Source: DATHSY01 sp046729855 (GTDB lineage Bacteria; Actinomycetota; UBA4738; HRBIN12). From it: 31,194 bases of DNA. A model generated the notes under the pieces. The model saw only the letters and a program-made list of their open reading frames with translations. It did not search any database and was not told the DNA's origin. Positions 1 through 7,402 of the stretch are shown piece after piece (the stretch's first letter is position 1; each line of letters opens with the position of its first letter). The position numbers and the translations under genes were made by a program. The DNA lies in assembly GCA_046729855.1 (NCBI GenBank), contig JBKPHM010000103.1, positions 1 through 31,194 on the forward strand. Reading direction: 5' to 3'.

Positions 1-213
1 CAGCCGTTCGAGCCCCTCCCATCGCTCATGGCGCTCGCCGAGCGGGTGGACAAGCTCACCGCGATCTGCACCGTGTGCGGCGCGGACGCGATCTTCCACG
101 TGCGGGTGGCACCGTCGGGTGCGTCCGACACGGAGCTCGTCCCGGAGCACGTCGGCGGCGCCGAAAAGTATCAGGCCCGATGCCGGCGGCACGTCGGCGC
201 GGCAAGCAACTGA
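1..213 (+). CDS. tdk: thymidine kinase, C-terminal end (5' part outside window)
   Basis: The open frame runs in from the window edge and ends at TGA 211-213. The visible 70 residues match the C-terminus of type II thymidine kinase, which phosphorylates thymidine to dTMP in pyrimidine salvage. The segment PFEPLPSLMALAERVDKLTA leads into ICTVCG, and CRRH follows near the end. In this family these two pairs are the four ligands of the structural zinc (Cys-x2-Cys and Cys-x2-His/Cys). EKYQARC fits the conserved EKYEARCR segment before the last ligand pair. The P-loop and catalytic Glu lie outside the window. It converges on the VOC gene at 260. Confidence 0.85.
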   Translation, partial: QPFEPLPSLMALAERVDKLTAICTVCGADAIFHVRVAPSGASDTELVPEHVGGAEKYQARCRRHVGAASN

Positions 214-259
214 TCCGCGCTGACCCGCTCTCGGATCGATCGACCCTACGACGGAAGGG

Positions 260-712
260 TTAGGACTCTGACGCCTGGCGCTCCTGTATGCGCCTGGCCA
301 TCTCTTCCGGCGGCACGTCCTCGATGTGCGTGTGGATCCACCAGTGGTTGCCGAAGGAGTCGACGACGCCCGCGCTCCGGTCGCCGTAGAACTGATCCTG
401 CGGCTCGCGGAGCGAGGTTGCTCCGGACTCGAGCGCGCGCTGGTACGTCTTGTCGGCGTCCTCGACGTAGGCGACGACCGTCGCGGGCATTGGCCCGGAC
501 ACGCCTTCGGCCGTCGAGGCGTCCGCGAGCATCACGACCGAGTCGCCGATGCGGATCTCCGCGTGCCCGATCCTGCCGTCCGGTTGCGGCATCGTCATCG
601 GCTCCTCGGTCTCGAACGTCGACCTGATGAACTCGATGAGCCCCTGAGCGCCCTCGACCAGCAGGTATGGCTGGACGCTGTGGTACTCGTCTGGGATCGG
701 CTTGACCGCCAT
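260..712 (-). CDS. VOC family (PhnB/glyoxalase-like) protein
   Basis: A 150-residue single-domain protein of the vicinal oxygen chelate superfamily, PhnB/YdeM-like branch. Visible signatures are the opening DEYHSVQPYLLVEGAQGLIEF, an internal HAEIRIGDSVVMLAD, then YVEDADKTYQRALESGATS, and the closing GDRSAGVVDSFGNHWWIHTH. The last of these is the typical strand carrying a metal or substrate ligand. The family includes glyoxalases, dioxygenases and resistance proteins, so the substrate cannot be read from sequence. I placed the start at ATG 710-712 because AAGGAGG sits seven bases upstream; the frame is open ten codons further but has no comparable site. It is divergent from the ABC exporter. 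Confidence 0.85.
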   Translation of the reverse strand: MAVKPIPDEYHSVQPYLLVEGAQGLIEFIRSTFETEEPMTMPQPDGRIGHAEIRIGDSVVMLADASTAEGVSGPMPATVVAYVEDADKTYQRALESGATSLREPQDQFYGDRSAGVVDSFGNHWWIHTHIEDVPPEEMARRIQERQASES

Positions 713-747
713 GGCCGCCTCCTTCCCCCTTGTGGGTGACACCAGCG

Positions 748-753
748 TAACGT
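748..753 (+). promoter_or_regulatory. -10 box of a leaderless promoter
   Basis: TAACGT lies exactly six bases before the GTG start at 760. A TAnnnT hexamer at this distance would start transcription at the start codon itself. The same geometry recurs before the genes at 10232 and 18800. No clear -35 box was identified. Confidence 0.5.
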
Positions 754-759
754 CGTGGC

Positions 760-2667
760 GTGGTGCGGGATAGTGAGGGGGTGAGCGACGAGCCCTCGGC
801 GGCGCCGACCCTCTTCGACCTCCAGCCCGACCCGGACACGAAGATCCAGGTCCGTCGGGTCCCGAGCTTGGTCCGCGACGGCCTTCGGATGCTCCTGGCC
901 GCGAGCCGCCGAGACTTCCTCGTGTCCACGACGCTCCAGCTCGTTGGCGGAGGAGGGATCGTCGCGCAGCTGCTGATCGGACAACAAGCCCTGCACGCCT
1001 TGCTCGCTGCCGTAAGGGGGCACGGCTCGCCGATTTCGATCGTCCCGTGGGCGCTGGCGGTGGGTGCCGTCTCCACGCTGTTGTTCATCGCGACATCGGT
1101 GCAGCGCGAACGCCAGGAGCTCCTCGGCGAGATCCTGGCCCGCCATGTCGAGGAGCGGCTGCTGGACGTGGCGGCGCACGTCGACCTGATCGTGTTCGAC
1201 GACCCAAACTTCCACAACCGCCTGGAGCGGGCGAGGAGCGCACGGCATCAGCCGATGAACCTCGTCTTCGGCGTCTCGGGGCTCGCGAGGGCGGCGATCG
1301 GCGTGGTGGGCGTGACGGTCGCCCTCCTCGCGATCGAACCGCTGCTGATCCCGATGATCGCGATCGTGTTCCTGCCTGCCTGGCTCGTCGCCTCGCGCCG
1401 CGGCGAGAGCTTCTACCGGTTCTTCTGGCGGATCACACCGCGGGATCGCGAGCGCAACCACCTGGCGAAGATCCTCACCGGGCGCGACTCGGCCAAGGAG
1501 GTCCGCGCCTTCGGTCAGGCGCCGTACCTGCGATCGAGGTACGAGCTCCTGTACGACGAGCGCATCAGGGAGCTGCGACAGGTGGCCCGCCATCATCTGC
1601 GCTTCTCGATCCTCGCAAACGTCGCGATCGGCGTCGTCCTCGTCCTTACGCTGCTGCTGGTGGCGTGGCTTACGCTTCGTGGTGGCGTCTCCCTCTCGCA
1701 AGCGGGAATCGCCTTGGCCGGCGTCGCGATCGTGGGCGCGAGGCTCACGGAGGCCGGGTACTCGGCGGGGACGCTCTCGGAGGCCTCGCTCTACCTCGAC
1801 GACTACCGGACGTTCCTCGAGCTGCTGCCCGCCGCGACGGCGGCGCGCCCCACCGGAGCGGCCCCCAAGGGGCTTCGGCGGATCGACGTCGAGGACGTCA
1901 CGTTCACGTACCCGAGCGGCGTCACGCCGGCGGTCCTGGACGTCACGATGACGATCTCGTCGGGCGAGGTCGTCGCCCTCGTCGGCGAGAACGGCTCCGG
2001 CAAGACGACCCTCGCGAAGCTGATCGCCGGGCTGTACCGACCCGAGCGGGGCACGATCCGATGGGACGGCGTGGATACGGCCACGGTCGAGCCGGACGAG
2101 CTGCGGCGGCAGGTCGCCGTGATCTTCCAAGACTTCGGCCAGTATCACCTGACGGCGCGCGAGAACGTCGGGCTCGGACGCCCTGAGGCGGTGACGGATA
2201 TCCAGGCCGTCCGCGCCGCGGCGGAGCACGCCGGCGCCGATGAGAGGCTGGCCAGCCTGCGGAACGGGTACGAGACGATCCTTGGTCCGGAGTTCATCGG
2301 GGGGACCGACCTGTCCGTCGGCGAGTGGCAACGCGTGGCGCTGGCTCGGGCGCTGTTCCGCGACGCCGCGTTCGTCATCCTCGACGAGCCGACCGCCGCG
2401 CTCGACCCGCGCGCAGAGCACGATCTGTTCAAGCGGATCCGCTCGTTCCTCGCGGGGCGCACCGTCTTGCTGATCTCACACCGGTTCTCGTCCGTGCGGT
2501 CGGCCGACCGGATCTACGTGCTGGAGGCGGGCCGCGTTGTAGAGCACGGCACGCACGATGAGCTGATGCGCGAGAACGGGATCTACGCGGACCTGTTTAC
2601 CCTGCAGGCGGCGGCCTACCTCGGCGACGGGGCACGCGACCCGTTCCCGACGACGATCGTGCCGTGA
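760..2667 (+). CDS. ABC exporter, fused permease and ATPase (half-transporter)
   Basis: A 635-residue type IV ABC exporter subunit with the membrane domain first (about residues 45-345, several hydrophobic helices) and the ATPase second (about 372-615). The ATPase motifs are complete: Walker A GENGSGKTT near residue 409, Q-loop VIFQDFGQYHLTARENV, signature LSVGEWQRVALARAL, Walker B FVILDEPTAALDP and H-loop LLISHRF. The family exports lipids, peptides or drugs as dimers; as no partner gene is adjacent, it may form a homodimer or pair with a distant subunit. The substrate is unknown. The start at GTG 760 is favoured by TAACGT six bases upstream (leaderless); GTG 781 is the alternative. Confidence 0.93.
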   Translation: MVRDSEGVSDEPSAAPTLFDLQPDPDTKIQVRRVPSLVRDGLRMLLAASRRDFLVSTTLQLVGGGGIVAQLLIGQQALHALLAAVRGHGSPISIVPWALAVGAVSTLLFIATSVQRERQELLGEILARHVEERLLDVAAHVDLIVFDDPNFHNRLERARSARHQPMNLVFGVSGLARAAIGVVGVTVALLAIEPLLIPMIAIVFLPAWLVASRRGESFYRFFWRITPRDRERNHLAKILTGRDSAKEVRAFGQAPYLRSRYELLYDERIRELRQVARHHLRFSILANVAIGVVLVLTLLLVAWLTLRGGVSLSQAGIALAGVAIVGARLTEAGYSAGTLSEASLYLDDYRTFLELLPAATAARPTGAAPKGLRRIDVEDVTFTYPSGVTPAVLDVTMTISSGEVVALVGENGSGKTTLAKLIAGLYRPERGTIRWDGVDTATVEPDELRRQVAVIFQDFGQYHLTARENVGLGRPEAVTDIQAVRAAAEHAGADERLASLRNGYETILGPEFIGGTDLSVGEWQRVALARALFRDAAFVILDEPTAALDPRAEHDLFKRIRSFLAGRTVLLISHRFSSVRSADRIYVLEAGRVVEHGTHDELMRENGIYADLFTLQAAAYLGDGARDPFPTTIVP

Positions 2668-2701
2668 GATCGACGAGCGACGGTCACGACGCCTGAGGTG
2701 T

Positions 2702-3037
2702 CTATCGCTTGGCCGGGAGGGAGCGAGCGTACGTCGCGCCGATCCTCACCCACTTCGCGAGCTGGGGCTTGGTGCGCACGTCATTAGGCGCGACCCGCAG
2801 CCAGCCCTGCATCTCTCGACCGCGCATCTCCATGGGGCGTGCCTTCGTCGTGGCGACCAGCTTGTCCGACTCCTCAGGGTCTACCCGGACCAGCGCGCCA
2901 CCTTGGCCGCTCGCCGCGACGGCCATGTTGCCCCCGATGAGGAACGCGAGCCCGCCGAACATCTTCTTCTCGGTCACGTCGGACTCCCCGCGGAGCAGCT
3001 CACGGATCCGATCGGCGAGTTCCTCGTCGTACGCCAC
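2702..3037 (-). CDS. TfoX/Sxy N-terminal domain protein
   Basis: A 111-residue protein made only of the TfoX N-terminal domain. Recognisable are ELADRIRELL, KKMFGGLAFLIGGNMAVAAS and a late GWLRV segment. In gammaproteobacteria TfoX/Sxy regulates competence, but stand-alone N-domains are common in many bacteria and their role is not established, so no competence function is inferred. The start at GTG 3035-3037 has no Shine-Dalgarno sequence. Instead TACCAT lies seven bases upstream on the minus strand (3050-3045), which suggests leaderless expression. It is divergent from the DUF6328 gene. Confidence 0.85.
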   Translation of the reverse strand: MAYDEELADRIRELLRGESDVTEKKMFGGLAFLIGGNMAVAASGQGGALVRVDPEESDKLVATTKARPMEMRGREMQGWLRVAPNDVRTKPQLAKWVRIGATYARSLPAKR

Positions 3038-3044
3038 GTGGGCG

Positions 3045-3050
3045 ATGGTA
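3045..3050 (-). promoter_or_regulatory. -10 box of a leaderless promoter
   Basis: On the minus strand TACCAT is followed by seven bases and then the GTG start of the TfoX-like gene. This fits the TAnnnT leaderless pattern seen elsewhere in the window. Confidence 0.4.
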
Positions 3051-3078
3051 CGTCAACGCGACGACGCGAGGTGCCTCC

Positions 3079-3573
3079 ATGTGGTATCGATCGGCGGTGA
3101 GCGCCGGAACCGAGGGCCGATCCGACGAGAGCCGCGAGGAGCAGCGCGACCGGGAGCTCATCGAGCTGCTGAACGAGCTCCGGGTCGCGCTGCCAGGCGT
3201 TCAGGTGCTGTTCGCGTTCCTGCTCACGATCCCGTTCACGGACCGGTTCGAGTCCCTGACCGACCTCCAACGCGACGTGTACTTCGCGACGCTCTGCGCC
3301 GCCATCGCGTCGACCGCGTTCCTGATGGCGCCGACGGCCTACCACCGGCTCCGGTGGCGCCGCTACGACAAGGAGCGGATGCTCCAGATCGCCAACCGGA
3401 CGGCGATCGTTGGACTGACGACGCTCGCCCTTTCGATGTGCGGCGCCGCGTACCTGATCGCCGATCTCTTGTTCGGCACACTCGGAGCGATCGTCACCGT
3501 CGTCGCCACCGCATCCCTTCTCGGGGCCCTGTGGTTCATGCTGCCGCTGACCCGAGAGATCCGGGACGAGTGA
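3079..3573 (+). CDS. DUF6328 family membrane protein
   Basis: A 164-residue membrane protein. After a charged N-terminus of about 25 residues comes LIELLNELRVALPGVQVLFAFLL, the hallmark of DUF6328, followed by the LTIPFTDRF turn. About four hydrophobic helices follow, and the short C-terminus ends in REIRDE. The family is common in Actinomycetota and has no assigned function. ATG 3079 has GAGGTG five bases upstream and is preferred; GTG 3097 is possible. Nothing in the neighbours indicates a pathway. Confidence 0.85.
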   Translation: MWYRSAVSAGTEGRSDESREEQRDRELIELLNELRVALPGVQVLFAFLLTIPFTDRFESLTDLQRDVYFATLCAAIASTAFLMAPTAYHRLRWRRYDKERMLQIANRTAIVGLTTLALSMCGAAYLIADLLFGTLGAIVTVVATASLLGALWFMLPLTREIRDE

Positions 3574-3598
3574 GGCCGGCGCCGGTCCGAGCGGGTGG

Positions 3599-3949
3599 CT
3601 ACCAGCGACGCGCCGAGGTCGCCCCGCGACGCGACCTTGCACGCAGCAGCAGCACGAGCACGATGGCGACCGCGATCGACGCGATCCAATCGATGCCCGG
3701 CGTCTCCTCGAACAACTCGCCGGCAAGCCATCCGCCAAGCAAGGCGCCCACGATGCCGACCAGGATCGTGCCGAGCAGTCCGATCGGATCGGAGCCGGGC
3801 ACCAGGAAGCGTGCGACGAGCCCCACCACGAGCCCGATCAGCACGTAGCCGACGATCGTTCCGAGGTCGACATCGATCCGGAACTGGTCGCCCCGCTGTG
3901 CGAGAACGGGAACCAGCACTGCCGCTCCTGTCATCTTGGCGGAATCCAT
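3599..3949 (-). CDS. GlsB/YeaQ/YmgE family (transglycosylase-associated) membrane protein
   Basis: A 116-residue small membrane protein. The core from about residue 30 to 103 has three hydrophobic helices with the family pattern GLVVGLVARFLVPGSDPIG, then LLGTILVGIVGALLGGWLAG, then a last helix. The family is stress-induced in several bacteria but its biochemical role is unknown; the transglycosylase label is historical. The start at ATG 3947-3949 is set by GGAGG six bases upstream; the ATG two codons earlier abuts the ribosome site. It follows the Rho_N-like gene by 32 bases on the same strand, so both are probably transcribed from the candidate stress promoter at 4301-4324. A shorter paralogue lies at 27208. 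Confidence 0.88.
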   Translation of the reverse strand: MDSAKMTGAAVLVPVLAQRGDQFRIDVDLGTIVGYVLIGLVVGLVARFLVPGSDPIGLLGTILVGIVGALLGGWLAGELFEETPGIDWIASIAVAIVLVLLLRARSRRGATSARRW

Positions 3950-3981
3950 GGCCATCCTCCTGTTCAGTGGCCGGTTAGGCC

Positions 3982-4260
3982 TCAGCGGGATCGCCGGATC
4001 GCGTCGATGAGCTCCCACTTCCCCATCTTCGACCTGCCGGGGATGCCTCGCCGCTTGGCGACCTCGTACAGCTGCTGACGGTTCCGGTCCTCCAGCGCCC
4101 GGCCGGGCTGTCCGCTGCGACGTCGCCCAGCCGCCGCCTGCTGACCGAGCGCCCGGCGAGTGGACCGTGGGAGCTTGGAGATCGTCCGCTGCCGGCGCGC
4201 CGCCTGTTGGGCCTTGCGCACGTTGCTCTTTGCTGCCCGGACCTGCTTCGTCGTTGCCAC
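3982..4260 (-). CDS. small basic protein with Rho N-terminal-like domain
   Basis: A 92-residue, strongly basic protein. The first 60 residues are rich in Arg, Lys, Ala and Gln with no hydrophobic core, and look like a disordered nucleic-acid-binding tail. The last 35 residues (RQQLYEVAKRRGIPGRSKMG then KWELIDAIR) match the Rho_N/SAP-like helical fold, which binds nucleic acid in other contexts. A chromatin-like or RNA-binding role is inference. GTG 4258-4260 is chosen because GGAGG lies eight bases upstream. Forty bases upstream of the start is a GGGTAA box. It precedes the GlsB gene in a likely two-gene stress operon. Confidence 0.75.
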   Translation of the reverse strand: MATTKQVRAAKSNVRKAQQAARRQRTISKLPRSTRRALGQQAAAGRRRSGQPGRALEDRNRQQLYEVAKRRGIPGRSKMGKWELIDAIRRSR

Positions 4261-4300
4261 CGGGATCACCTCCTCGTGACACCCGTTGCACTGCAATCAT

Positions 4301-4324
4301 TTACCCGTTCGACGCGACATTCAC
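4301..4324 (-). promoter_or_regulatory. candidate SigB/SigF-type stress promoter
   Basis: On the minus strand GTGA (4324-4321), a 14-base spacer and GGGTAA (4306-4301) precede the Rho_N-like start by 40 bases. The arrangement resembles the GTTT-N14-GGGTAT type used by general-stress sigma factors. Five other stress-type genes in the window carry similar elements. Confidence 0.45.
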
Positions 4325-4327
4325 GCC

Positions 4328-5317
4328 TTACTGGTAGAACGGCGTGATCGCGTGCATCGCCTGACCGAGCCGCTCCGACCGCGTCCCCGTCACCTTCATC
4401 CATGGGAGCTCGCGCTCGGTCAGCACCTCCTCGAACCGCGACGTCATGCGGGCTCGCGTCTCGTCGCCGAGGCGGAGCCCGTCGTCCTCCCACGGGACCC
4501 CGGCGTGGTCGGTGAGCAGGTACAGGGCATAGGGGCTGCCGTGGGCATCGACCGCGCGCCACACCGCGTCGGAGGTCGATCCCAGGTAGACCTCCTCCCA
4601 GAGGGCGGTCGCGAGGGAGTCCGTGTCGCAGAACAGAATCCCGACGGGCGCCTCTCGCGCCATCCGGTCCTCGAGCGCGTTCTGCTCGAGCGCGATCCGG
4701 AGGAAGTCGCTCGGGAGCCATCGGTCGCCGGTGCCGATCGTGAACTTCTCGACCGTGTAATCTCGCCCGTACTCCGACACCCAGGTCGTCGCGTACGCCG
4801 CACCGAGCGACCGCGCGAGCGTCGTCGAACCGGTGGACTCGGCACCGACCACGCTGACCCGCTTCACGTAGTGCGCGCGGACCGGTGGGTCGAGGTAGGC
4901 CCAGTGCCGGGCGGGGTCGGCGCGAACCTCGGTCGCCGCGATCCGGACCAGCCCGCGCCCAACGAACACGCTTCGGCAGTCGGTCCCCTGGACGTTGGCG
5001 ATCGCCCGGGCCCACGGCTCGCCGTACGACTCCGAGTGAAACACGGCGTCGATCCGCGCGGGGGCGACCGCCTCGGCAGCGACCTTGGCCCAGGCGACCG
5101 AGTCGTCGTTCCGCTCGATGTCCGGCACGAGCATCACGTCGGCATCGGGGTGCAGCTCGCGGAGCCACTCCATCCGCATCGTCGCGGGCGGGTGCTCGTC
5201 CCGTCCTTCGACGACGATCACAGAGACGCGGTCGCTCTGGGCCACCGCCGTGTCAATCAGGTGACGGTGGCCGCGATGCGGCGGGTAGAACTTGCCGACG
5301 ACGACCCCGTGCGTCAT
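4328..5317 (-). CDS. nadR: NadR-type NMN adenylyltransferase / ribosylnicotinamide kinase
   Basis: A 329-residue two-domain enzyme of NAD salvage. Residues 1 to about 150 are a nucleotidyltransferase with GKFYPPHRGH at residues 8-17, the HxGH motif that binds ATP. From about 150 the protein is a P-loop kinase with WVSEYGRDY and FCDTDSLAT, as in the kinase that makes NMN from nicotinamide riboside. There is no N-terminal HTH as in enterobacterial NadR, so regulation falls to NrtR next door. The P-loop reads GAESTGSTT (158-166), with Ser164 where Lys is normally found. ATG 5317 overlaps the TGA of pnuC by four bases, so translation is probably coupled. Confidence 0.9.
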   Translation of the reverse strand: MTHGVVVGKFYPPHRGHRHLIDTAVAQSDRVSVIVVEGRDEHPPATMRMEWLRELHPDADVMLVPDIERNDDSVAWAKVAAEAVAPARIDAVFHSESYGEPWARAIANVQGTDCRSVFVGRGLVRIAATEVRADPARHWAYLDPPVRAHYVKRVSVVGAESTGSTTLARSLGAAYATTWVSEYGRDYTVEKFTIGTGDRWLPSDFLRIALEQNALEDRMAREAPVGILFCDTDSLATALWEEVYLGSTSDAVWRAVDAHGSPYALYLLTDHAGVPWEDDGLRLGDETRARMTSRFEEVLTERELPWMKVTGTRSERLGQAMHAITPFYQ

Positions 5318-5892
5318 GCCGGCACGTCCTTCTCCGCCATCGAACGCCGCCAATCGCGCAGCCCGAGCACGCACATCGCGCCGAACGCTACCTGGGTGAG
5401 CGCCGTGAGCCAGAGGTTCTGCGAGCCGTACAGCGCGAAGTACACGACGTCCACTGACAACCACAGCACCCAGCTCTCGTAGATCTTCCGTGCCTGCCAG
5501 TAGATCGCGACGACGCTCGCCACGGTGGTCAGGGAGTCCCACACAGGGGCAGCGTCGCCGACCGCCCGCATGGCGGCGGTTCCAGCCAGCGTTCCGGCGA
5601 CGACCGCGATCGCCCCTCGTGCCCGCTCCCACGCAGCCGCGAATCGCACGGGGAGCGCATCCCTTGCTCCCCCGCCCCAGAGCCAGTTCCACCAGCCGTA
5701 GACGCTCAGCCCGATGTAAATAAGCTGGAGCAGCGCGTTCAGGTAGATTGCGTTGATCCACAGGAGCACGAGCCACGCGGCGGAGTTCACGATCCCGAGC
5801 GGCCAGTTGGCGATCCGCTCCTTCACGACCCACCAGACGCACAGGACACCAGATGCGAACCCGATCCACTCGAGGATTGCGCTCGTGGTCAT
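5314..5892 (-). CDS. pnuC: PnuC nicotinamide riboside transporter
   Basis: A 192-residue membrane protein of the PnuC family, which takes up nicotinamide riboside by facilitated diffusion; trapping depends on phosphorylation by the NadR kinase encoded downstream. Visible family traits are WWVVKERIANWPLGIVNSA, YIGLSVYGWWNW, and helices ending in QNLWLTALTQVAFG, with about six to seven hydrophobic helices. The start at ATG 5890-5892 has a purine-rich GGAAGGAAAG ribosome site. The stop overlaps the nadR start (ATGA). An NrtR-like operator at 5920-5942 lies just upstream, so the operon should be repressed when NAD is plentiful. Confidence 0.92.
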   Translation of the reverse strand: MTTSAILEWIGFASGVLCVWWVVKERIANWPLGIVNSAAWLVLLWINAIYLNALLQLIYIGLSVYGWWNWLWGGGARDALPVRFAAAWERARGAIAVVAGTLAGTAAMRAVGDAAPVWDSLTTVASVVAIYWQARKIYESWVLWLSVDVVYFALYGSQNLWLTALTQVAFGAMCVLGLRDWRRSMAEKDVPA

Positions 5893-5919
5893 CGCTGCTT
5901 TCCTTCCGGTCTGAGCAAA

Positions 5920-5942
5920 GTTATTGTCACCATGACGATAAC
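5920..5942. promoter_or_regulatory. NrtR operator (palindrome)
   Basis: GTTATTGTCA, a three-base centre and TGACGATAAC form an inverted repeat matching at nine of ten arm positions. It lies in the 73-base gap between divergent pnuC and nrtR. GTTAT-GTCA half sites are typical of NrtR operators as I know them, and the neighbouring genes are exactly the expected regulator and regulon. Confidence 0.8.
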
Positions 5943-5955
5943 AGACCAGAAGAAA

Positions 5956-5975
5956 TAGTGTCAACATGACGAGAA
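5956..5975. promoter_or_regulatory. possible second, weaker NrtR half-palindrome over the nrtR start
   Basis: GTCA-ACA-TGAC (5960-5970) repeats the inner core of the operator, with its centre 34 bases from the first. It covers the nrtR start codon at 5966. The outer arm positions do not match well, so this may be a low-affinity autoregulatory site. Confidence 0.4.
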
Positions 5976-6649
5976 CGAACAGGTTTCCGCCGTTCGCTGT
6001 GGCGGTCGACCTCGTCGTGTTCACGGTGCGCGACGGGGCGCTCCACGTGCTGTTGGTAGAGCGCGGCGAGGAGCCATTCCGCGGTGGGCTGGCCCTCCCC
6101 GGCGGTTTCGTTCGACCCGCCGAGGGGCTCGAGGCCGCCGCGGTCCGGGAGCTCCGCGAGGAGACGGGGATCCGCGTCGCGCACCTCGAGCAGCTCGCGT
6201 CCTACGGCGACCCCGACCGTGATCCGCGGATGCGGGTGGTGAGCGTCGCCTACCTGGCGCTCGCGCCCGACCTCCCACGTCCCACGGCCGGCACCGACGC
6301 CGCCGCCGCGGCGTGGCACCCAGCGTCAGAGGTCCCCCGCCGCCGGCTCGCCTTCGACCACGCCGCGATCCTGGCCGATGGGATCGAGCGCGCCCGGGCG
6401 AAGCTCGAGTACACGACCCTGGCCACGGCGTTCTGTCCGCCGGAGTTCACGATCTCCGAGCTACGCGAGATCTACGAGGCGATCTGGGGCGAAGCGCTCG
6501 ATCCCCGGAACTTCTCGCGCAAGGTGCTATCGACGCGAGGCTTCGTGCGGCCGACGTCGAGGACGACGACCCGGAACGGCGGGCGACCGGCAAGGCTGTA
6601 TCGCCCGGGCAAAGCGACCGAGCTCTTTCCTCCGCTGCGACGGCACTGA
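5966..6649 (+). CDS. nrtR: NrtR, Nudix-related transcriptional regulator of NAD metabolism
   Basis: A 227-residue protein with a Nudix domain (about residues 8-140) followed by a winged-helix DNA-binding domain (about 145-227, including PPEFTISELREIYEAIWGE and NFSRKVL). This order is characteristic of NrtR, which represses NAD biosynthesis or salvage genes and responds to NAD-related ligands such as ADP-ribose. The Nudix box is fully canonical: G47, E53 and RELREETGI (61-69). Many NrtR proteins are thought to be non-catalytic, so the intact box is worth noting. It is divergent from pnuC-nadR and shares its operator region. Confidence 0.92.
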   Translation: MTRTNRFPPFAVAVDLVVFTVRDGALHVLLVERGEEPFRGGLALPGGFVRPAEGLEAAAVRELREETGIRVAHLEQLASYGDPDRDPRMRVVSVAYLALAPDLPRPTAGTDAAAAAWHPASEVPRRRLAFDHAAILADGIERARAKLEYTTLATAFCPPEFTISELREIYEAIWGEALDPRNFSRKVLSTRGFVRPTSRTTTRNGGRPARLYRPGKATELFPPLRRH

Positions 6650-6675
6650 CTTCCTCGACAGGATCGTGAGGCGCC

Positions 6676-7392
6676 TCAGTCGTTGGAGTCCGGGACGATC
6701 GGCCGGACGCCCACCTCGTCGAGATGCAGCAGGAGATCCGCGGGGTCCTCGTACACGCGATAGGCGCCTGCGCGTTCGAGCTCGTCCTGCCCGTATCCAC
6801 CGGAGAGGAGGCCGATCCCGAGGGCCCGCGCACGTCGTGCCGCGAGGAGGTCCCACACGCTGTCTCCCACCACGACCGACTCGCCGATGTCGACGCCCAG
6901 CCGCTCCGCCGCCTCGAGGAACAGGTCCGGATCGGGCTTCGCGTGCCCGACCGCGTCCCGCGTGACGACGACGACGTCGGCGGGAACGTCGAGCAGATCG
7001 AGCACGGGCCGCGCCGTCTCGACGTACCCGCTGGTCGCGATCGCCCACGGCACCTCAACGTCCGACAGGTAGGTGAGAAGCTCCCGGGCCGAGGGCAACG
7101 GCCGGACCTGACCCAGGCGCCGCGCGTACGCCTCGCCGTGGGACTTCCGCAACCGCGCCGCATCCTCGGCGTTGACCTCGCGACCGGTCTCGCGGAGCAG
7201 CGCGTTCGCGAACAAGCCGCCGCTCATCCCGATCCGGCGATGGATCCTCCAGACGGATACCTCGATCCCCATGTCGTCGAGCGCTTCCTGCCACGCCAGC
7301 ACGTGCTGATACACGCTGTCCACCAAGGTGCCGTCGAGGTCGAAGAGGAACGCAGGCGGGCGCTCCACGCGCCGCGCACCCGGATCGGGCAT
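6676..7392 (-). CDS. HAD-superfamily phosphatase (beta-phosphoglucomutase/Gph-like)
   Basis: A 238-residue HAD subfamily I hydrolase. All four motifs are visible: FLFDLDGTLVDS near residue 17 (nucleophile Asp18 and acid Asp20), WAIATSG (motif II), HAKPDPDLFLEA (motif III Lys) and VVVGDSVWDLLAA (motif IV). A helical cap of about 60 residues with RRIGMSGG lies between motifs I and II, as in phosphoglycolate phosphatase or beta-phosphoglucomutase relatives. Substrate is not predictable. ATG 7390-7392 is chosen because the domain begins soon after. It starts ten bases after the stop of the upstream channel-like gene, suggesting co-transcription. It converges on nrtR. Confidence 0.88.
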   Translation of the reverse strand: MPDPGARRVERPPAFLFDLDGTLVDSVYQHVLAWQEALDDMGIEVSVWRIHRRIGMSGGLFANALLRETGREVNAEDAARLRKSHGEAYARRLGQVRPLPSARELLTYLSDVEVPWAIATSGYVETARPVLDLLDVPADVVVVTRDAVGHAKPDPDLFLEAAERLGVDIGESVVVGDSVWDLLAARRARALGIGLLSGGYGQDELERAGAYRVYEDPADLLLHLDEVGVRPIVPDSND

Positions 7393-7402
7393 CAGCGGAG
7401 GG

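Noticed and set aside
595..2421. Long open frame on the minus strand opposite the ABC exporter
   Set aside because: Arg/Asp/Glu-rich shadow of a well-supported gene; no domain seen, and high G+C makes such frames common.
5318..5869. N-terminal extension of the NadR frame by 184 codons
   Set aside because: It overlaps pnuC entirely in another frame, lacks domain similarity, and ATG 5317 with ATGA coupling and immediate GKFYPPHRGH explains the start.
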